Source: Phycisphaerae bacterium (GTDB lineage Bacteria; Planctomycetota; Phycisphaerae; SM23-33). Taken from it: DNA of 32,943 nt. The notes beneath the pieces are model-generated. The model saw only the letters and a list, made by a program, of their open reading frames with translations, did not search any database and had not been told where the DNA came from. The DNA is taken from contig JADHXQ010000056.1 of the NCBI GenBank assembly GCA_016782885.1, forward strand, positions 1-32,943, in the 5' to 3' direction. Of this stretch, positions 23,195-31,003 are shown in pieces. Within the stretch, counting starts at the first letter, position 1; each line of letters starts with the position of its first letter. The position numbers and the translations under genes are program-made.

Positions 23195-24025
23195 ATGCCC
23201 ATGACCGTTATGAATGCGATAGCTAATCTCGGACAGGCGACGCTGCATCGGATCGACCGGTTCGGCGACTTCTGCAGGTTCTCAGGCACGGCTTTCGCGT
23301 GGATTCCGCCCGGTCTGGCCGGTTGGCGGAAACTCCGGCTGATACCCCAGCAATTGTACGAAATCGGCGTGAGAAGCATACCGGTAGTCATGATCACCGG
23401 TGTTTTCGTCGGTATGGTGCTGGCTGTTCAGGTCGCCCAGCAGTTCAAGTCCGTCGGACTCGAAGCACACATGGGCGCGATAGTGAATCTCTCGGTTCTC
23501 AGGGAACTCGGGCCCGTGCTGGCGGGGATAATGCTTGCCGGCAGGGTCGGTGGCGGACTCACCGCCGAGTTGGGGACCATGAGGGTGACCGAACAGATAG
23601 ACGCCCTGCGGGCGATGGGCGCCGACCCGATCCGCGTACTGGTAGTCCCCCGCCTGATCGGATGCATGGTGATGATCCCGATACTCGTCCTCTACGCCGA
23701 CTTCATGGGCATTTGGGGAGGATACGTCGTCAGCGTCCACGTCTACGACGTCAACCCCACGGACTTCTGGCGATTCGCCGAACGAACGGTAACGATGTTT
23801 GACGTGTTCTACGGACCGATAAAGTGCTTCTTCTTCGGTACGGCCATGAGCCTGATATGCTGCTACAAGGGATTCCGATGCGCCCCGGGCGCCGCGGGGG
23901 TCGGGAAGGCATGCACCGAAGCATTTGTGGCCAGCGCGATGGCGATCCTCTGCCTGAACTTCTTCCTCGGCATGCTCCTGACAACGATAGGAATCGGTAT
24001 ATGGGGCTTCGTGCCAATCCTCTGA
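23195..24025 (+). CDS. MlaE-family ABC transporter permease (lipid transport)
   Basis: A 276-residue permease of the MlaE family, which works with an MlaF-type ATPase and an MCE protein to move phospholipids between the membranes. The family signature is plain: SVLRELGPVLAGIMLAGRVG, then LTAELGTMRVTEQIDALRAMG and DPIRVLVVPR. Five or so hydrophobic segments are visible, including VVMITGVFVGMVLAVQVA and IPILVLYADFMGIWGGY. The length fits MlaE (about 260). The start is chosen at the ATG at 23195 behind a G-rich stretch; ATGs at 23201 and 23210 are alternatives. No ATPase or MCE partner follows; the next gene is an Mpo1-like protein, so the complex is split over the genome. Confidence 0.85.
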   Translation: MPMTVMNAIANLGQATLHRIDRFGDFCRFSGTAFAWIPPGLAGWRKLRLIPQQLYEIGVRSIPVVMITGVFVGMVLAVQVAQQFKSVGLEAHMGAIVNLSVLRELGPVLAGIMLAGRVGGGLTAELGTMRVTEQIDALRAMGADPIRVLVVPRLIGCMVMIPILVLYADFMGIWGGYVVSVHVYDVNPTDFWRFAERTVTMFDVFYGPIKCFFFGTAMSLICCYKGFRCAPGAAGVGKACTEAFVASAMAILCLNFFLGMLLTTIGIGIWGFVPIL

Positions 24026-24062
24026 AACCACCGCAAACAACCCACAGGAACTCGGGACGCAA

Positions 24063-24332
24063 ATGCTGAAAAACTGGCTGAGAAACTGGATGACCCGCCA
24101 CCAACACCGGGTGAGCATCGCACTGCATGCGGTAGGAATACCCGCCTGCTTCGTCGCGACGCCGATCCTCCTGGTGATGGGTCTGTGGTATCCGGGCGCC
24201 GGCGCCTTCGTCGGCGGATACGCCCTGCAGTTCATCGGGCACGCCATCGAAGGAAACCAAAGCGGAGAGGAGATACTGCTCCGCAGAGTCCTGGGCAAAC
24301 CCGCCGACCAGAGCGAATCCGACAAGCCCTGA
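24063..24332 (+). CDS. Mpo1-like (DUF962) membrane protein
   Basis: An 89-residue protein of the Mpo1/DUF962 family. In yeast, Mpo1 is an Fe-dependent dioxygenase that degrades 2-hydroxy fatty acids; bacterial members are little studied. Visible marks are TRHQHRVSIALHAVGIP with the first conserved histidines, a membrane segment (CFVATPILLVMGLWYPG), and LQFIGHAIEG holding the second histidine motif. Both His sites needed for metal binding are kept. Bacterial members are often about 100 residues, so it is complete or nearly so. It lies 37 bases behind the MlaE permease and is probably co-transcribed. Confidence 0.7.
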   Translation: MLKNWLRNWMTRHQHRVSIALHAVGIPACFVATPILLVMGLWYPGAGAFVGGYALQFIGHAIEGNQSGEEILLRRVLGKPADQSESDKP

Positions 24333-24409
24333 ACCCGCCGTGGAGCGGGATCAGACCGGCGCGTGAGTCGGGCGCTATTAAACAATCGACAACAACTTCT
24401 CCAACGGCG

Positions 24410-25105
24410 TCAATCGCTCCGGCTCTTATGCGAACTGCGAATGTTGACCCTGGACTCCGTGCCGGCGAGCAATCGCCTGATATTGCTCCGGTGCAGGTAG
24501 ATGATAAGCACCGCCACAATGGCCGCGAACGAGCCCAGCGGCCAGAGGTCTCCGGGCGCCAGCCCCAATAAAAACCAGTTTGTCCCCGCAAACATCAACA
24601 CAAATGCCAACACCGCGATAACGCTGGCCAGCGAAACGTAACGGGTGACCAGCACGACAACCACCCATATTCCCAGCGCCCCGAGTCCGGCGAAGGTAAA
24701 GTACGGGAACGTCCCCAGCACGACTCCCAGCGAAGTAGCCACACCCTTACCGCCGCGAAACCCCAACCAAAAGCTCATCACGTGCCCGAGTATCGCCCCG
24801 AAGCCGACCGCCAACCATGCAAACTGACTCAGCAGAGAAGGCGCCCCACCGTGCGTCACGGCGGGTCCCAGCAACCTCACGAGCAGCACGGGCCCAAGTC
24901 CTTTGAGTACATCCAGACCGAAGCAAAACATCCCCCACCGCCGCCCGAGCGTCCGCCCGACATTCGTCGCCCCGACATTGCCCGAACCGTGGCTGCGAAG
25001 ATTCACACCGTGAAACCGCGCAATTATCGGACCGAACGGCGTGGCGCCGATAACGTAGGCTGTCAGCGGAAACGCTATCAACAGGATGTAGGGATTCTCG
25101 ATCAT
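24410..25105 (-). CDS. plsY: Glycerol-3-phosphate acyltransferase PlsY
   Basis: A 231-residue inner-membrane enzyme that transfers the acyl group of acyl-phosphate to glycerol-3-phosphate, the first step of phospholipid synthesis. The three conserved PlsY motifs are present: GSGNVGATNVGRTLG (about residues 40-54), DVLKG, and SFWLGFRGGKGVATSLG. Several hydrophobic helices surround them. The length is slightly above the usual 200-215 residues, mostly at the C-terminus (NIRRLLAGTESRVN). It is the last gene of the leftward envelope operon, starting 19 bases after the glycosyltransferase stop. The substrate PlsX acts on was not found here. Confidence 0.9.
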   Translation of the reverse strand: MIENPYILLIAFPLTAYVIGATPFGPIIARFHGVNLRSHGSGNVGATNVGRTLGRRWGMFCFGLDVLKGLGPVLLVRLLGPAVTHGGAPSLLSQFAWLAVGFGAILGHVMSFWLGFRGGKGVATSLGVVLGTFPYFTFAGLGALGIWVVVVLVTRYVSLASVIAVLAFVLMFAGTNWFLLGLAPGDLWPLGSFAAIVAVLIIYLHRSNIRRLLAGTESRVNIRSSHKSRSD

Positions 25106-25124
25106 CAGTTTCCCATTTACGATT

Positions 25125-26276
25125 TCACCGGATTGCCGGCGCCCGGCCGTAAGCGTCGATCAATTCCTCAACGTGCCTTTCGACGCCGAGGTAGTCCTCA
25201 AGACGGCTGCAGGCCCGCGAATGCTTCTTACGCGTAACAGGATCGGCCAGGGCGCCATAAGCAGCCACGATCGCATCCGTGTCACGCGGGGAATCCACCA
25301 CGATACATCCACCGTCGCCGAACGCCTCGGCAGCGCCGTTGAACCGCGTGGTGATCGACGGTATGGACCAGCGTGCGGCTTCCAGCACCACCCGGCTGCA
25401 CGGATCGTACCAGCTCAGGAGTATCACCGCATCGGCGGAGGCATGCCATTTGAATATCTCTTCGGTAGGCGGGGCGAAGACTACAGCGTCGCTCGCGCCG
25501 CAATCGGCCGCCAGCTTCATATAGCGATGAGGCGACTGGCGACCGACAACCACCAGGCGCGCACCATCGCATCCCGAATCGCCGCGCCATTTGGCAAAGG
25601 CCTCGATGGCCTGGGCGATGCCTTTAAGTTCGAAGTTTGTCGCAACGGTCAGAAATACCGGGGCGTCGGGTGCGGCTCCGATTTCGTTTCTGAGGCGCAG
25701 GCGGTCGGCGTCTCTGGTATCGCTCTCGCCGGAAGGGGCGTCGGCGCAGTTGTAGACCACCTCGACGCGATCGGTCATACCGTAGTAAGTGAGGCATTCG
25801 TTTTTGACCATTTGGCTGACGCAGAGGCAGATCGCCCCGCCGCCGGTCAGCAGATCGCGTTCAAACGCGGCCATCTGACGGCGATACACATTCAGCGGTT
25901 CGGTGATCCGCCGCAGAAACCGCCCCGGGCCTCTTCGTCTTCGCAGGCTGGCGGCAATCTGCGCCGGCACGGTCCCGCCGCGAGGGCGGTAGACATTGGC
26001 CCGTGGTATGGGCAGCGTCGTCTGGAGGATGTCAAAGCCCCGTCCCTCGATCGCCCGGGCGACATCGGCGGCAAAATTTCGCAATCGACTTGTGCGTGAG
26101 GTTCCCCTGGCGCCGACCTGGCGGACATCAACACCGGGCGCCTCCCACGAGCCGGACCGGCAGATGATCGTCACATCGCATCCGCAACGGGCAAGTTCCA
26201 TAGCTGTCTGGGCGGTCGAGGTCTCCCGCCCGCCGCGGTGAGGGTCCATCCGTTCTATTACCAGGGCAATCTTCAT
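25125..26276 (-). CDS. GT4-family glycosyltransferase (WaaG-like)
   Basis: A 383-residue GT-B enzyme, retaining family GT4. The N-terminal domain opens with IALVIERMDPHRGGRET, whose GG loop is typical of WaaG/RfaG-type LPS core transferases. It then has CDVTIICRSG and CVSQMVKNECLTYYG. The nucleotide-sugar domain has FLTVATNFELKGIAQAIEAF, ARLVVVGRQ, and the E-x7-E signature in DPCSRVVLEAARWSIPSITT followed by GAAEAF. It is cytoplasmic or membrane-associated. Its ATG overlaps the stop of the kinase upstream (ATGA), so the two are translationally coupled. With the heptosyltransferase and kinase genes it likely extends and phosphorylates a lipid-A-linked core. The donor sugar is unknown. Confidence 0.85.
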   Translation of the reverse strand: MKIALVIERMDPHRGGRETSTAQTAMELARCGCDVTIICRSGSWEAPGVDVRQVGARGTSRTSRLRNFAADVARAIEGRGFDILQTTLPIPRANVYRPRGGTVPAQIAASLRRRRGPGRFLRRITEPLNVYRRQMAAFERDLLTGGGAICLCVSQMVKNECLTYYGMTDRVEVVYNCADAPSGESDTRDADRLRLRNEIGAAPDAPVFLTVATNFELKGIAQAIEAFAKWRGDSGCDGARLVVVGRQSPHRYMKLAADCGASDAVVFAPPTEEIFKWHASADAVILLSWYDPCSRVVLEAARWSIPSITTRFNGAAEAFGDGGCIVVDSPRDTDAIVAAYGALADPVTRKKHSRACSRLEDYLGVERHVEELIDAYGRAPAIR

Positions 26277-27094
26277 CGTTCCGGCGCCCCCTTTTCATGG
26301 CGTGCGGCGCGCCGCTGTGCCTGGCGGCGGATCGAGGCTGCTTTGCGGTCGATCGCCCGGGAGTACATCTCGGCGCTACCTCCGCAGATATCCAGGTAAG
26401 TCCGGAGGAATTCGTCCCAGTGGTTTTGAACCCATACCGCGGGCATCGAATACTTGAGTTGGGCCAGGTCCTTGACGAACCATCGGAATGCCCGCCATCG
26501 AGGCGCGAACATGCGGGCGAGGTCGATAAGGCAGAGCGAGACGCCATCGGGCGAGTCGTGCAGGAATACGTGCGATGCATACAGGTCGCGATGCACGAAA
26601 CCCGCAACGTGAAGTGCGGCAACGAGCCGGGCAAGCTCACCGGTCAACTGCCTCGCCCCATCGTCGGATGCGTGAGCGGCGAGAAACTCCTCTCCGCATC
26701 GCTCGATTGCATCTCCCGGTACGGAGGCGACCACGAGGTAACTGCGCCTGGCGGAGAACCCCGCGAACCCCATCTCGTGACCGAAAGTAATCGCGTCCAT
26801 CGTCGCAACACCACAATGCTGAGCGGCGCGAATGTTGTCGAACTCGACACTCGCCGGGCTGCTCCGGCCGTAAGTTATAAAGCGCCGCCAACGATCGCCG
26901 ATGCGCTCGGGCCCGTAGCGTTTGAGGTAAAGCACGTGGTCGGACAATTCGATTCGCGTTCTTCGGCGCGTCCCCAGACCGGGCTTGGACAAATCCTGCC
27001 CGCCTCCGTAGGCAAAGGCGCCGTCGACGGTATCGAGCCCCGCGCCGCTCAGCAGTCCGCCCAACTCGCTGTTTTCACAAGCCGCCACGGTCAT
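26273..27094 (-). CDS. Lipopolysaccharide core sugar kinase, WaaP/KdkA-like
   Basis: A 273-residue protein-kinase-fold enzyme of the Kdo/WaaP group, which phosphorylates Kdo or heptose of the LPS core. The fold is recognisable from Lys58 in VLYLKRY, Glu84 in SVEF, the catalytic loop VHRDLYASHVFL (Asp170) and the metal-binding Asp191 in LIDLARMF. The HxDLYxxH pattern is specific for this group as against Ser/Thr protein kinases. ATG at 27094 shares one base with the stop of the heptosyltransferase (TGATG), and its own stop overlaps the next start. A GTG one codon earlier is the only near alternative. Confidence 0.8.
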   Translation of the reverse strand: MTVAACENSELGGLLSGAGLDTVDGAFAYGGGQDLSKPGLGTRRRTRIELSDHVLYLKRYGPERIGDRWRRFITYGRSSPASVEFDNIRAAQHCGVATMDAITFGHEMGFAGFSARRSYLVVASVPGDAIERCGEEFLAAHASDDGARQLTGELARLVAALHVAGFVHRDLYASHVFLHDSPDGVSLCLIDLARMFAPRWRAFRWFVKDLAQLKYSMPAVWVQNHWDEFLRTYLDICGGSAEMYSRAIDRKAASIRRQAQRRAARHEKGAPER

Positions 27095-28176
27095 CACTCG
27101 GGCCCTCCTGCCGATTCATCGAGGAGTTGCCCGGCGGCTTCGACAACCATTTCGGCTGTCACGTTGCCCATGCAGTGGTGGTACATCGGTCCGGGGATCT
27201 GGTTGCAGAGCTTTCGTCCGCACGGTCCGCAGTCCACATCGACACTGACGATTCGCTCGCGAGGACAGTTGATTCTCGCCCAAAGCGGATCGGTGCTGCC
27301 AAAAATGGTGACCACCGCCGAGCCTACGGCGACGGCGATATGCCTCGCGCCGGTATCGTTAGTCACCAACACGTTTGTGCGCCTCAACATGCTCTTGAGC
27401 AGCCCCAGCGTATTGTCGCGGTCGGCAAAATTAATAACCGGTTCCCCTGCCATACGCCTGGCCACATCCGCGGCGATATGCTTCTCGGGGGGTGCGGCAT
27501 TGATTACGATCTGCGCGCCTCGGGTTTCGATGAGGATGTCCGCGGTCCGGGCGAATCGGTCGGATCCCCATATTTTACTGGTCCCGCCCGAGGCGCCGGG
27601 ATTCAGCATTACAACCGGTCGTACCGGATCGATGCCCGCCTGCTGGAAAAGTTCCCCCGCCACCTGCTCGTCAGCATCGGTCACGGGCAAAAACATTTCG
27701 CGATCGGGCACTTCAACGCCGAGCATTCCGGCCAGTTCGGCGTAATAGTCGACGGCGGAAATGGGTACGAGTCGGCCCGAATCGTCTCTGGGCGGTGAGA
27801 TTCTGTCAGTCAGGAGAAAACGGCGTGCGTCGCGATCGTATCCCACGATTCGTCCTATCCCGGCCAGTTTCGCAAGGAAGGCGGTGCGAAAACTGTTCGT
27901 CAGGAGAACGGCCAGGTCGAACCTCCCGGCCCGCAGGGCCCCGACGAACTGTAGTTGGCCCAGTGTGCGTGACCGGACTTTAGGTGTAGCCTCGATAACA
28001 CCGTCCGCCCAATCAGTACCGCTGAGAGTATCCAATGCAAGCGCTCGCCCGAAGTAGGTGATACGAGCATCTGTAAAACTCCTTCGGAGCGCACGGAGCG
28101 TTGGGGTGGCCATTACCACATCGCCAACCCAGTTGGGCAGAAACACAACAATGCTGCGGGGGCAAAGATCGGACAT
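27094..28176 (-). CDS. GT9-family heptosyltransferase (WaaF-like)
   Basis: A 360-residue member of GT9, the ADP-heptose:LPS heptosyltransferase family. The N-terminal IVVFLPNWVGDVVMATPTLRAL is the usual opening of WaaF-type enzymes, with the conserved Asp of GD. Further on are MLNPGASGGTSKIWG, the nucleotide-sugar motif TNDTGARHIAVAVGS, and IFGSTDP. The Cys-rich DCGPCGRKLCNQ and HHCMGNVTAE near the end are also seen in family members. It acts at the inner face of the inner membrane on the lipid A core. It lies six bases after the phosphatase lipoprotein stop, with AGG at about five bases from the ATG, inside the same operon. Confidence 0.88.
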   Translation of the reverse strand: MSDLCPRSIVVFLPNWVGDVVMATPTLRALRRSFTDARITYFGRALALDTLSGTDWADGVIEATPKVRSRTLGQLQFVGALRAGRFDLAVLLTNSFRTAFLAKLAGIGRIVGYDRDARRFLLTDRISPPRDDSGRLVPISAVDYYAELAGMLGVEVPDREMFLPVTDADEQVAGELFQQAGIDPVRPVVMLNPGASGGTSKIWGSDRFARTADILIETRGAQIVINAAPPEKHIAADVARRMAGEPVINFADRDNTLGLLKSMLRRTNVLVTNDTGARHIAVAVGSAVVTIFGSTDPLWARINCPRERIVSVDVDCGPCGRKLCNQIPGPMYHHCMGNVTAEMVVEAAGQLLDESAGGPE

Positions 28177-28182
28177 CGCGAC

Positions 28183-29073
28183 CTAGAGTCCCTTCTCGGC
28201 CAGTTCTTTCCACGTCGCAACGCGCATCACTTTCTCACCGTCCAGAGGCGCATCACCGACAATAACAGCCGTCATTCCGGCCTCGACGAACGCCCTGCCC
28301 GCCAGGGACGACTGGGAGATCCCGACCGACATTTTAGTGAAGGTTTTTCGCAGTTCAGCGATCTGGCTGACCAGGCGCGACTCGACGACCACTTTGGGTA
28401 TCTTGAAACGCCCTGGTACGAGGTGCCACCGCTGCCTGCGCCACATGAGCACCGGCCCGTCGGGATAACCGTGTTGGGACAGTTCGCTGCGACATTGCAG
28501 ATGGTTGACCACGGAGCGGCGGGTGAGGTAGAGGATGTTGGCCCTCTCGGCCAGTTGCGCCAACGCCGCCCTCGCCGAAGGCGCATCGGCAGGTGTGGCG
28601 CGGGGCAGGAGATCGACAGTGTATTTCACCAGAGCGGTCCACCAACCCTTGCGCCCCTGAGTCAATTTCGCCCGGCGGCGCGGAAGCGGGTCCATGTCTA
28701 CCGCTATCACGGGCTTGTCGGGGGCCCAGGCATAGGCGCCGACTGTTTTGGCGACCTCATCGCCGTCATCGTCCTGGTATCGAATCGCCAGGTCGTATCG
28801 ACCGGGCTTTTTCGGAACCGCGAGACGAACGCCCGAATACCCCAGCTTGTCAGTCGATGCGGATCTCTCCAGACCGTCGCCTATCTGGAAGCGAAGGTAG
28901 GACTTGACCGACGCCAGATTCAGAATGAAAAAATCGTTTCGCTGAAGGCGCGCGACAACCGTAACGTCGCCGCCGACGGACGACACTTGATCGGGGACGG
29001 TCAGTATATACTCCCCCCCACAACCGCCCACCACTATCAGCAACAGCGACAGTCCTAAGAGCTTCGATCGCAT
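28183..29073 (-). CDS. Lipoprotein with HAD-like (LNS2/App1-type) phosphatase domain
   Basis: A 296-residue lipoprotein and the first gene of the envelope operon. The ATG at 29073 has AGGAG at a good distance and gives the signal LGLSLLLIVVGGC with Cys18 as the lipidated residue. Residues about 20-115 are a beta-sandwich (LTVPDQVSSVGGDVTVVARL), such as an Ig-like fold. The second half resembles lipin LNS2/App1-type HAD phosphatases: VIAVDMDPLP as the DxD site (about residues 118-127), the segment ANILYLTRRSVVNHLQCR and YPDGPVLM, and the end AFVEAGMTAVIVGDAP. In that family the substrate is phosphatidate or another phospholipid. Motif I is atypical (DMDPL), so activity is uncertain. Its place before LPS core genes suggests work on a periplasmic lipid phosphate. 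Confidence 0.65.
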   Translation of the reverse strand: MRSKLLGLSLLLIVVGGCGGEYILTVPDQVSSVGGDVTVVARLQRNDFFILNLASVKSYLRFQIGDGLERSASTDKLGYSGVRLAVPKKPGRYDLAIRYQDDDGDEVAKTVGAYAWAPDKPVIAVDMDPLPRRRAKLTQGRKGWWTALVKYTVDLLPRATPADAPSARAALAQLAERANILYLTRRSVVNHLQCRSELSQHGYPDGPVLMWRRQRWHLVPGRFKIPKVVVESRLVSQIAELRKTFTKMSVGISQSSLAGRAFVEAGMTAVIVGDAPLDGEKVMRVATWKELAEKGL

Positions 29074-29094
29074 ATTGAATCTCCTGAAACCGGC

Positions 29095-29123
29095 ATTAGG
29101 CAATAATTCGCGCAGTTTGTCAA
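29095..29123 (-). promoter_or_regulatory. Promoter of the envelope operon
   Basis: On the minus strand a perfect TTGACA (29123-29118) lies 17 bases from CCTAAT (29100-29095). The start would be near 29088, so the leader is about 15 bases and carries the AGGAG of the first gene. This promoter probably drives all five leftward genes to plsY. Confidence 0.6.
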
Positions 29124-29247
29124 TTCCGACGATGATTTTGAAAAACTCATGCAACTCGCCACCTGCAGGTCAACTCCCAGGCTGTGAATTGCCGATAAGT
29201 ACCTGTAACCATCAGCTAACACCCGGAAATAAGACCACGGAGCAACC

Positions 29248-29928
29248 ATGCCCTCAGTACTTGAGCCCCAATTCATAGGCGAAGATCCCTGGCGGGTCTT
29301 CCGTATTTTAAGTGAATTCGTCGACGGATTTGACACAATGAGCCACATCGGACCGGCGGTGAGCATTTTCGGTTCTGCCCGAACGCCCGAAGACGACACC
29401 TACTATCGCAAGGCCCGCAAACTCGCGGGTATGCTCGCCAAAAAAAAGTTCACCGTCATCACCGGTGGTGGACCGGGGATCATGGCGGCGGCCAATCAGG
29501 GCGCGATCGAGGCCGGAGGAACTTCGGTTGGCCTGAACATCACACTGCCCATCGAACAGTTCCCAAATCCCTACCAGGACATAACCCTCGACTTCCGCTA
29601 TTTCTTCGTTCGGCTGGTCATGTTCGTCAAGTACTCCTGCGCCTTCGTCTGCTTCCCGGGCGGATTCGGAACGCTGCACGAGTTCTTCAATTCCATGACG
29701 CTTATCCAGACGGGCAAGGCCCGCCGCTTCCCTGTTATCCTGATCGGAAGGAGCTTCTGGGACGGTCTGGAAGAATGGATCGACAAGATAATGCTCCACA
29801 AGAGCTACCGGAAAATCTCTCCGGAAGACATGGACCTGTTCGTCATAACCGATTCGCTGCGCGAAGCGGTGGACGTGATCTGCCAGGCCAACACGCCGGT
29901 CAACCATACGCCAAACATCCAGCCATAA
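29248..29928 (+). CDS. LOG family protein (cytokinin-riboside phosphoribohydrolase-like)
   Basis: A 226-residue protein of the LOG family, formerly labelled lysine decarboxylase-like. Members hydrolyse nucleoside 5'-monophosphates, releasing the base; bacterial ones act on AMP or modified purines. Both signatures are intact: GGGPGIMAAANQGA (from residue 73) and PGGFGTLHE (137-145), the latter holding the catalytic Glu. It has an N-terminal extension of about 35 residues (DPWRVFRILSEFVDGFD), also seen in many longer bacterial LOG proteins. The ATG has GGAG seven bases upstream. It is transcribed away from the envelope operon, with no promoter I can place with confidence. Confidence 0.88.
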   Translation: MPSVLEPQFIGEDPWRVFRILSEFVDGFDTMSHIGPAVSIFGSARTPEDDTYYRKARKLAGMLAKKKFTVITGGGPGIMAAANQGAIEAGGTSVGLNITLPIEQFPNPYQDITLDFRYFFVRLVMFVKYSCAFVCFPGGFGTLHEFFNSMTLIQTGKARRFPVILIGRSFWDGLEEWIDKIMLHKSYRKISPEDMDLFVITDSLREAVDVICQANTPVNHTPNIQP

Positions 29929-29954
29929 AAAAACCCGGCGACAATTCACCGGGC
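29927..29954 (-). terminator. Intrinsic terminator of the small secreted-protein gene
   Basis: Read leftwards: CCCGG stem (29953-29949), ten-base loop, CCGGG (29938-29934), then a run of T from 29933. It ends the leftward transcript of the 29991-30503 gene. The same stem closely follows the rightward LOG stop, but there the T run is broken, so termination in that direction is weaker. Confidence 0.75.
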
Positions 29955-29990
29955 CTTGCTTGTCAGTTTAGTGCGGTCAGGGTGCGCGTC

Positions 29991-30503
29991 CTATAGCCGA
30001 TCGTCCGCGTTGGTCCCGCCATCCCAGAAGTCAACCTTGAAATCAAACGGGGATGCCGGAGCGAGGTTCCCGAACTTCGTAGCCTTGAGGGCAATTTCCA
30101 GGCGGGTGTCTACCGCGTACTTAATCTCCGCGGGATTCAAGACAATCGGCTGGAACTCGGCGAGATCAACCATGCGATCGATGCGGTCATGGTTGAGGCT
30201 AATCTGCACGTTTGTCATAGCATCATCAGGATATACGATCCCGTCGCCAATGGTATTGATCGGAGGTTCTGTGACGGTAATTGCGATATGGCCCCGGTCG
30301 CCGGTCACGTCCTGATTCGGGGTAAGGATGTCCAAAGCGGTTCCCGGAAAGGGCTCACCAACATCCACGGTGTCAGTGAGGAATACATCATAGCTGTCCG
30401 ATGGCTTTATCGCACAATCTGCATCCAGAATGGCACCAAACCCGACGGAACCGGACAGAGCTATAACCACTACTGTGACAAATAATGTCCCTGAGCATTT
30501 CAC
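29991..30503 (-). CDS. Small secreted protein of unknown function
   Basis: A 170-residue exported protein. The start is a GTG at 30503, with GGAAGG eight bases upstream, giving MKCSG followed by a hydrophobic signal (LFVTVVVIALSGSVGFGA). The mature part is acidic and beta-rich (DADCAIKPSDSYDVFLTDTVDVGEP, HIAITVTEPP, MTNVQISLNHDRIDRMVDL, DFKVDFWDGG). It resembles the beta-sandwich domains of planctomycete PEP-CTERM proteins but has no PEP-CTERM tail, so it should be released rather than anchored. It has a strong promoter and a clear terminator, so it is a single-gene unit. No family recognised. Confidence 0.65.
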   Translation of the reverse strand: MKCSGTLFVTVVVIALSGSVGFGAILDADCAIKPSDSYDVFLTDTVDVGEPFPGTALDILTPNQDVTGDRGHIAITVTEPPINTIGDGIVYPDDAMTNVQISLNHDRIDRMVDLAEFQPIVLNPAEIKYAVDTRLEIALKATKFGNLAPASPFDFKVDFWDGGTNADDRL

Positions 30504-30572
30504 AGATATAACCTTCCGTTCCTTCTTGACAACGCTCTTCCAGCGGAAGTGAACTCCTCCATGAGCACGCAA

Positions 30573-30602
30573 CCTGTCTGAACTTGTCTGAGCCTGTCTG
30601 AG
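30573..30602. repeat. 10-bp tandem repeat, three copies
   Basis: CCTGTCTGAA, CTTGTCTGAG and CCTGTCTGAG in succession, followed by another C. It lies in the leader of the small secreted-protein gene, between its promoter and its start. Confidence 0.7.
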
Positions 30603-30658
30603 CATTCCGGGCGAAGCACACGAGCACAACGTACCCGCCCATCCGTTCCTTCACATCT

Positions 30659-30687
30659 ATACTATCGGCAAAAAACTCCCAAGTCAA
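30659..30687 (-). promoter_or_regulatory. Promoter of the small secreted-protein gene
   Basis: On the minus strand TTGACT (30687-30682) and TAGTAT (30664-30659) are 17 bases apart, each with at least five or four consensus bases. The start near 30652 gives a leader of about 149 bases. Confidence 0.6.
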
Positions 30688-30772
30688 GTGTATTATCGAG
30701 TTTTCTTGCGCAATAAACGCTCCATGAAACCATTACCGCTCCCAGGAAACATCGGGGTTTCCAGACAGCACC

Positions 30773-30801
30773 TTGACGTATCCGAGCGGGAATGATATCA
30801 T
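30773..30801 (+). promoter_or_regulatory. Promoter of the tRNA-Glu gene
   Basis: TTGACG (30773-30778) and TATCAT (30796-30801) are separated by 17 bases. The start near 30808 is about 80 bases before the tRNA, leaving a 5' leader for RNase P. An AT-rich stretch (30873-30888) nearer the gene might be an alternative -10. Confidence 0.5.
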
Positions 30802-30888
30802 TATGACCTTCCAGGGTGTCTCGCGGTTTTGCGGGATCCAGGCCGACAAGCAGCAAGTAGTTGCATCGCAACGATATAGCATATAAAT

Positions 30889-30961
30889 GCCCCTATCGTC
30901 TAGCGGCCTAGGATATCAGGTTCTCATCCTGGAGACCGGGGTTCGACTCCCCGTAGGGGTA
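30889..30961 (+). tRNA. tRNA-Glu (anticodon CTC)
   Basis: The sequence folds as a tRNA. GCCCCTA pairs with TAGGGGT (7-bp acceptor). The anticodon stem TCAGG/CCTGG encloses loop TTCTCAT with anticodon CTC, reading GAG. CGGGG/CCCCG encloses the T-loop TTCGACT. The 3' CCA is not encoded (the sequence continues ATTCC), so it must be added enzymatically. A terminator follows directly. Confidence 0.93.
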
Positions 30962-30965
30962 TTCC

Positions 30966-31003
30966 GGCGGTTTCCTGCAGTCCCGCAGGGAACCGCCTTT
31001 TTT
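30966..31003 (+). terminator. Intrinsic terminator of tRNA-Glu
   Basis: A long stem beginning GGCGGTT and ending AACCGCC, with inner CCTGC/GCAGG pairs and a short loop, is followed by TTTTTT. It begins five bases after the tRNA. Confidence 0.85.

Noticed and set aside
30388..30687. 99-codon leftward frame starting near the promoter of the small secreted-protein gene
   Set aside because: It overlaps the signal-peptide gene in another frame and has no family resemblance; a short uORF (MGGYVV...) inside it cannot be supported.
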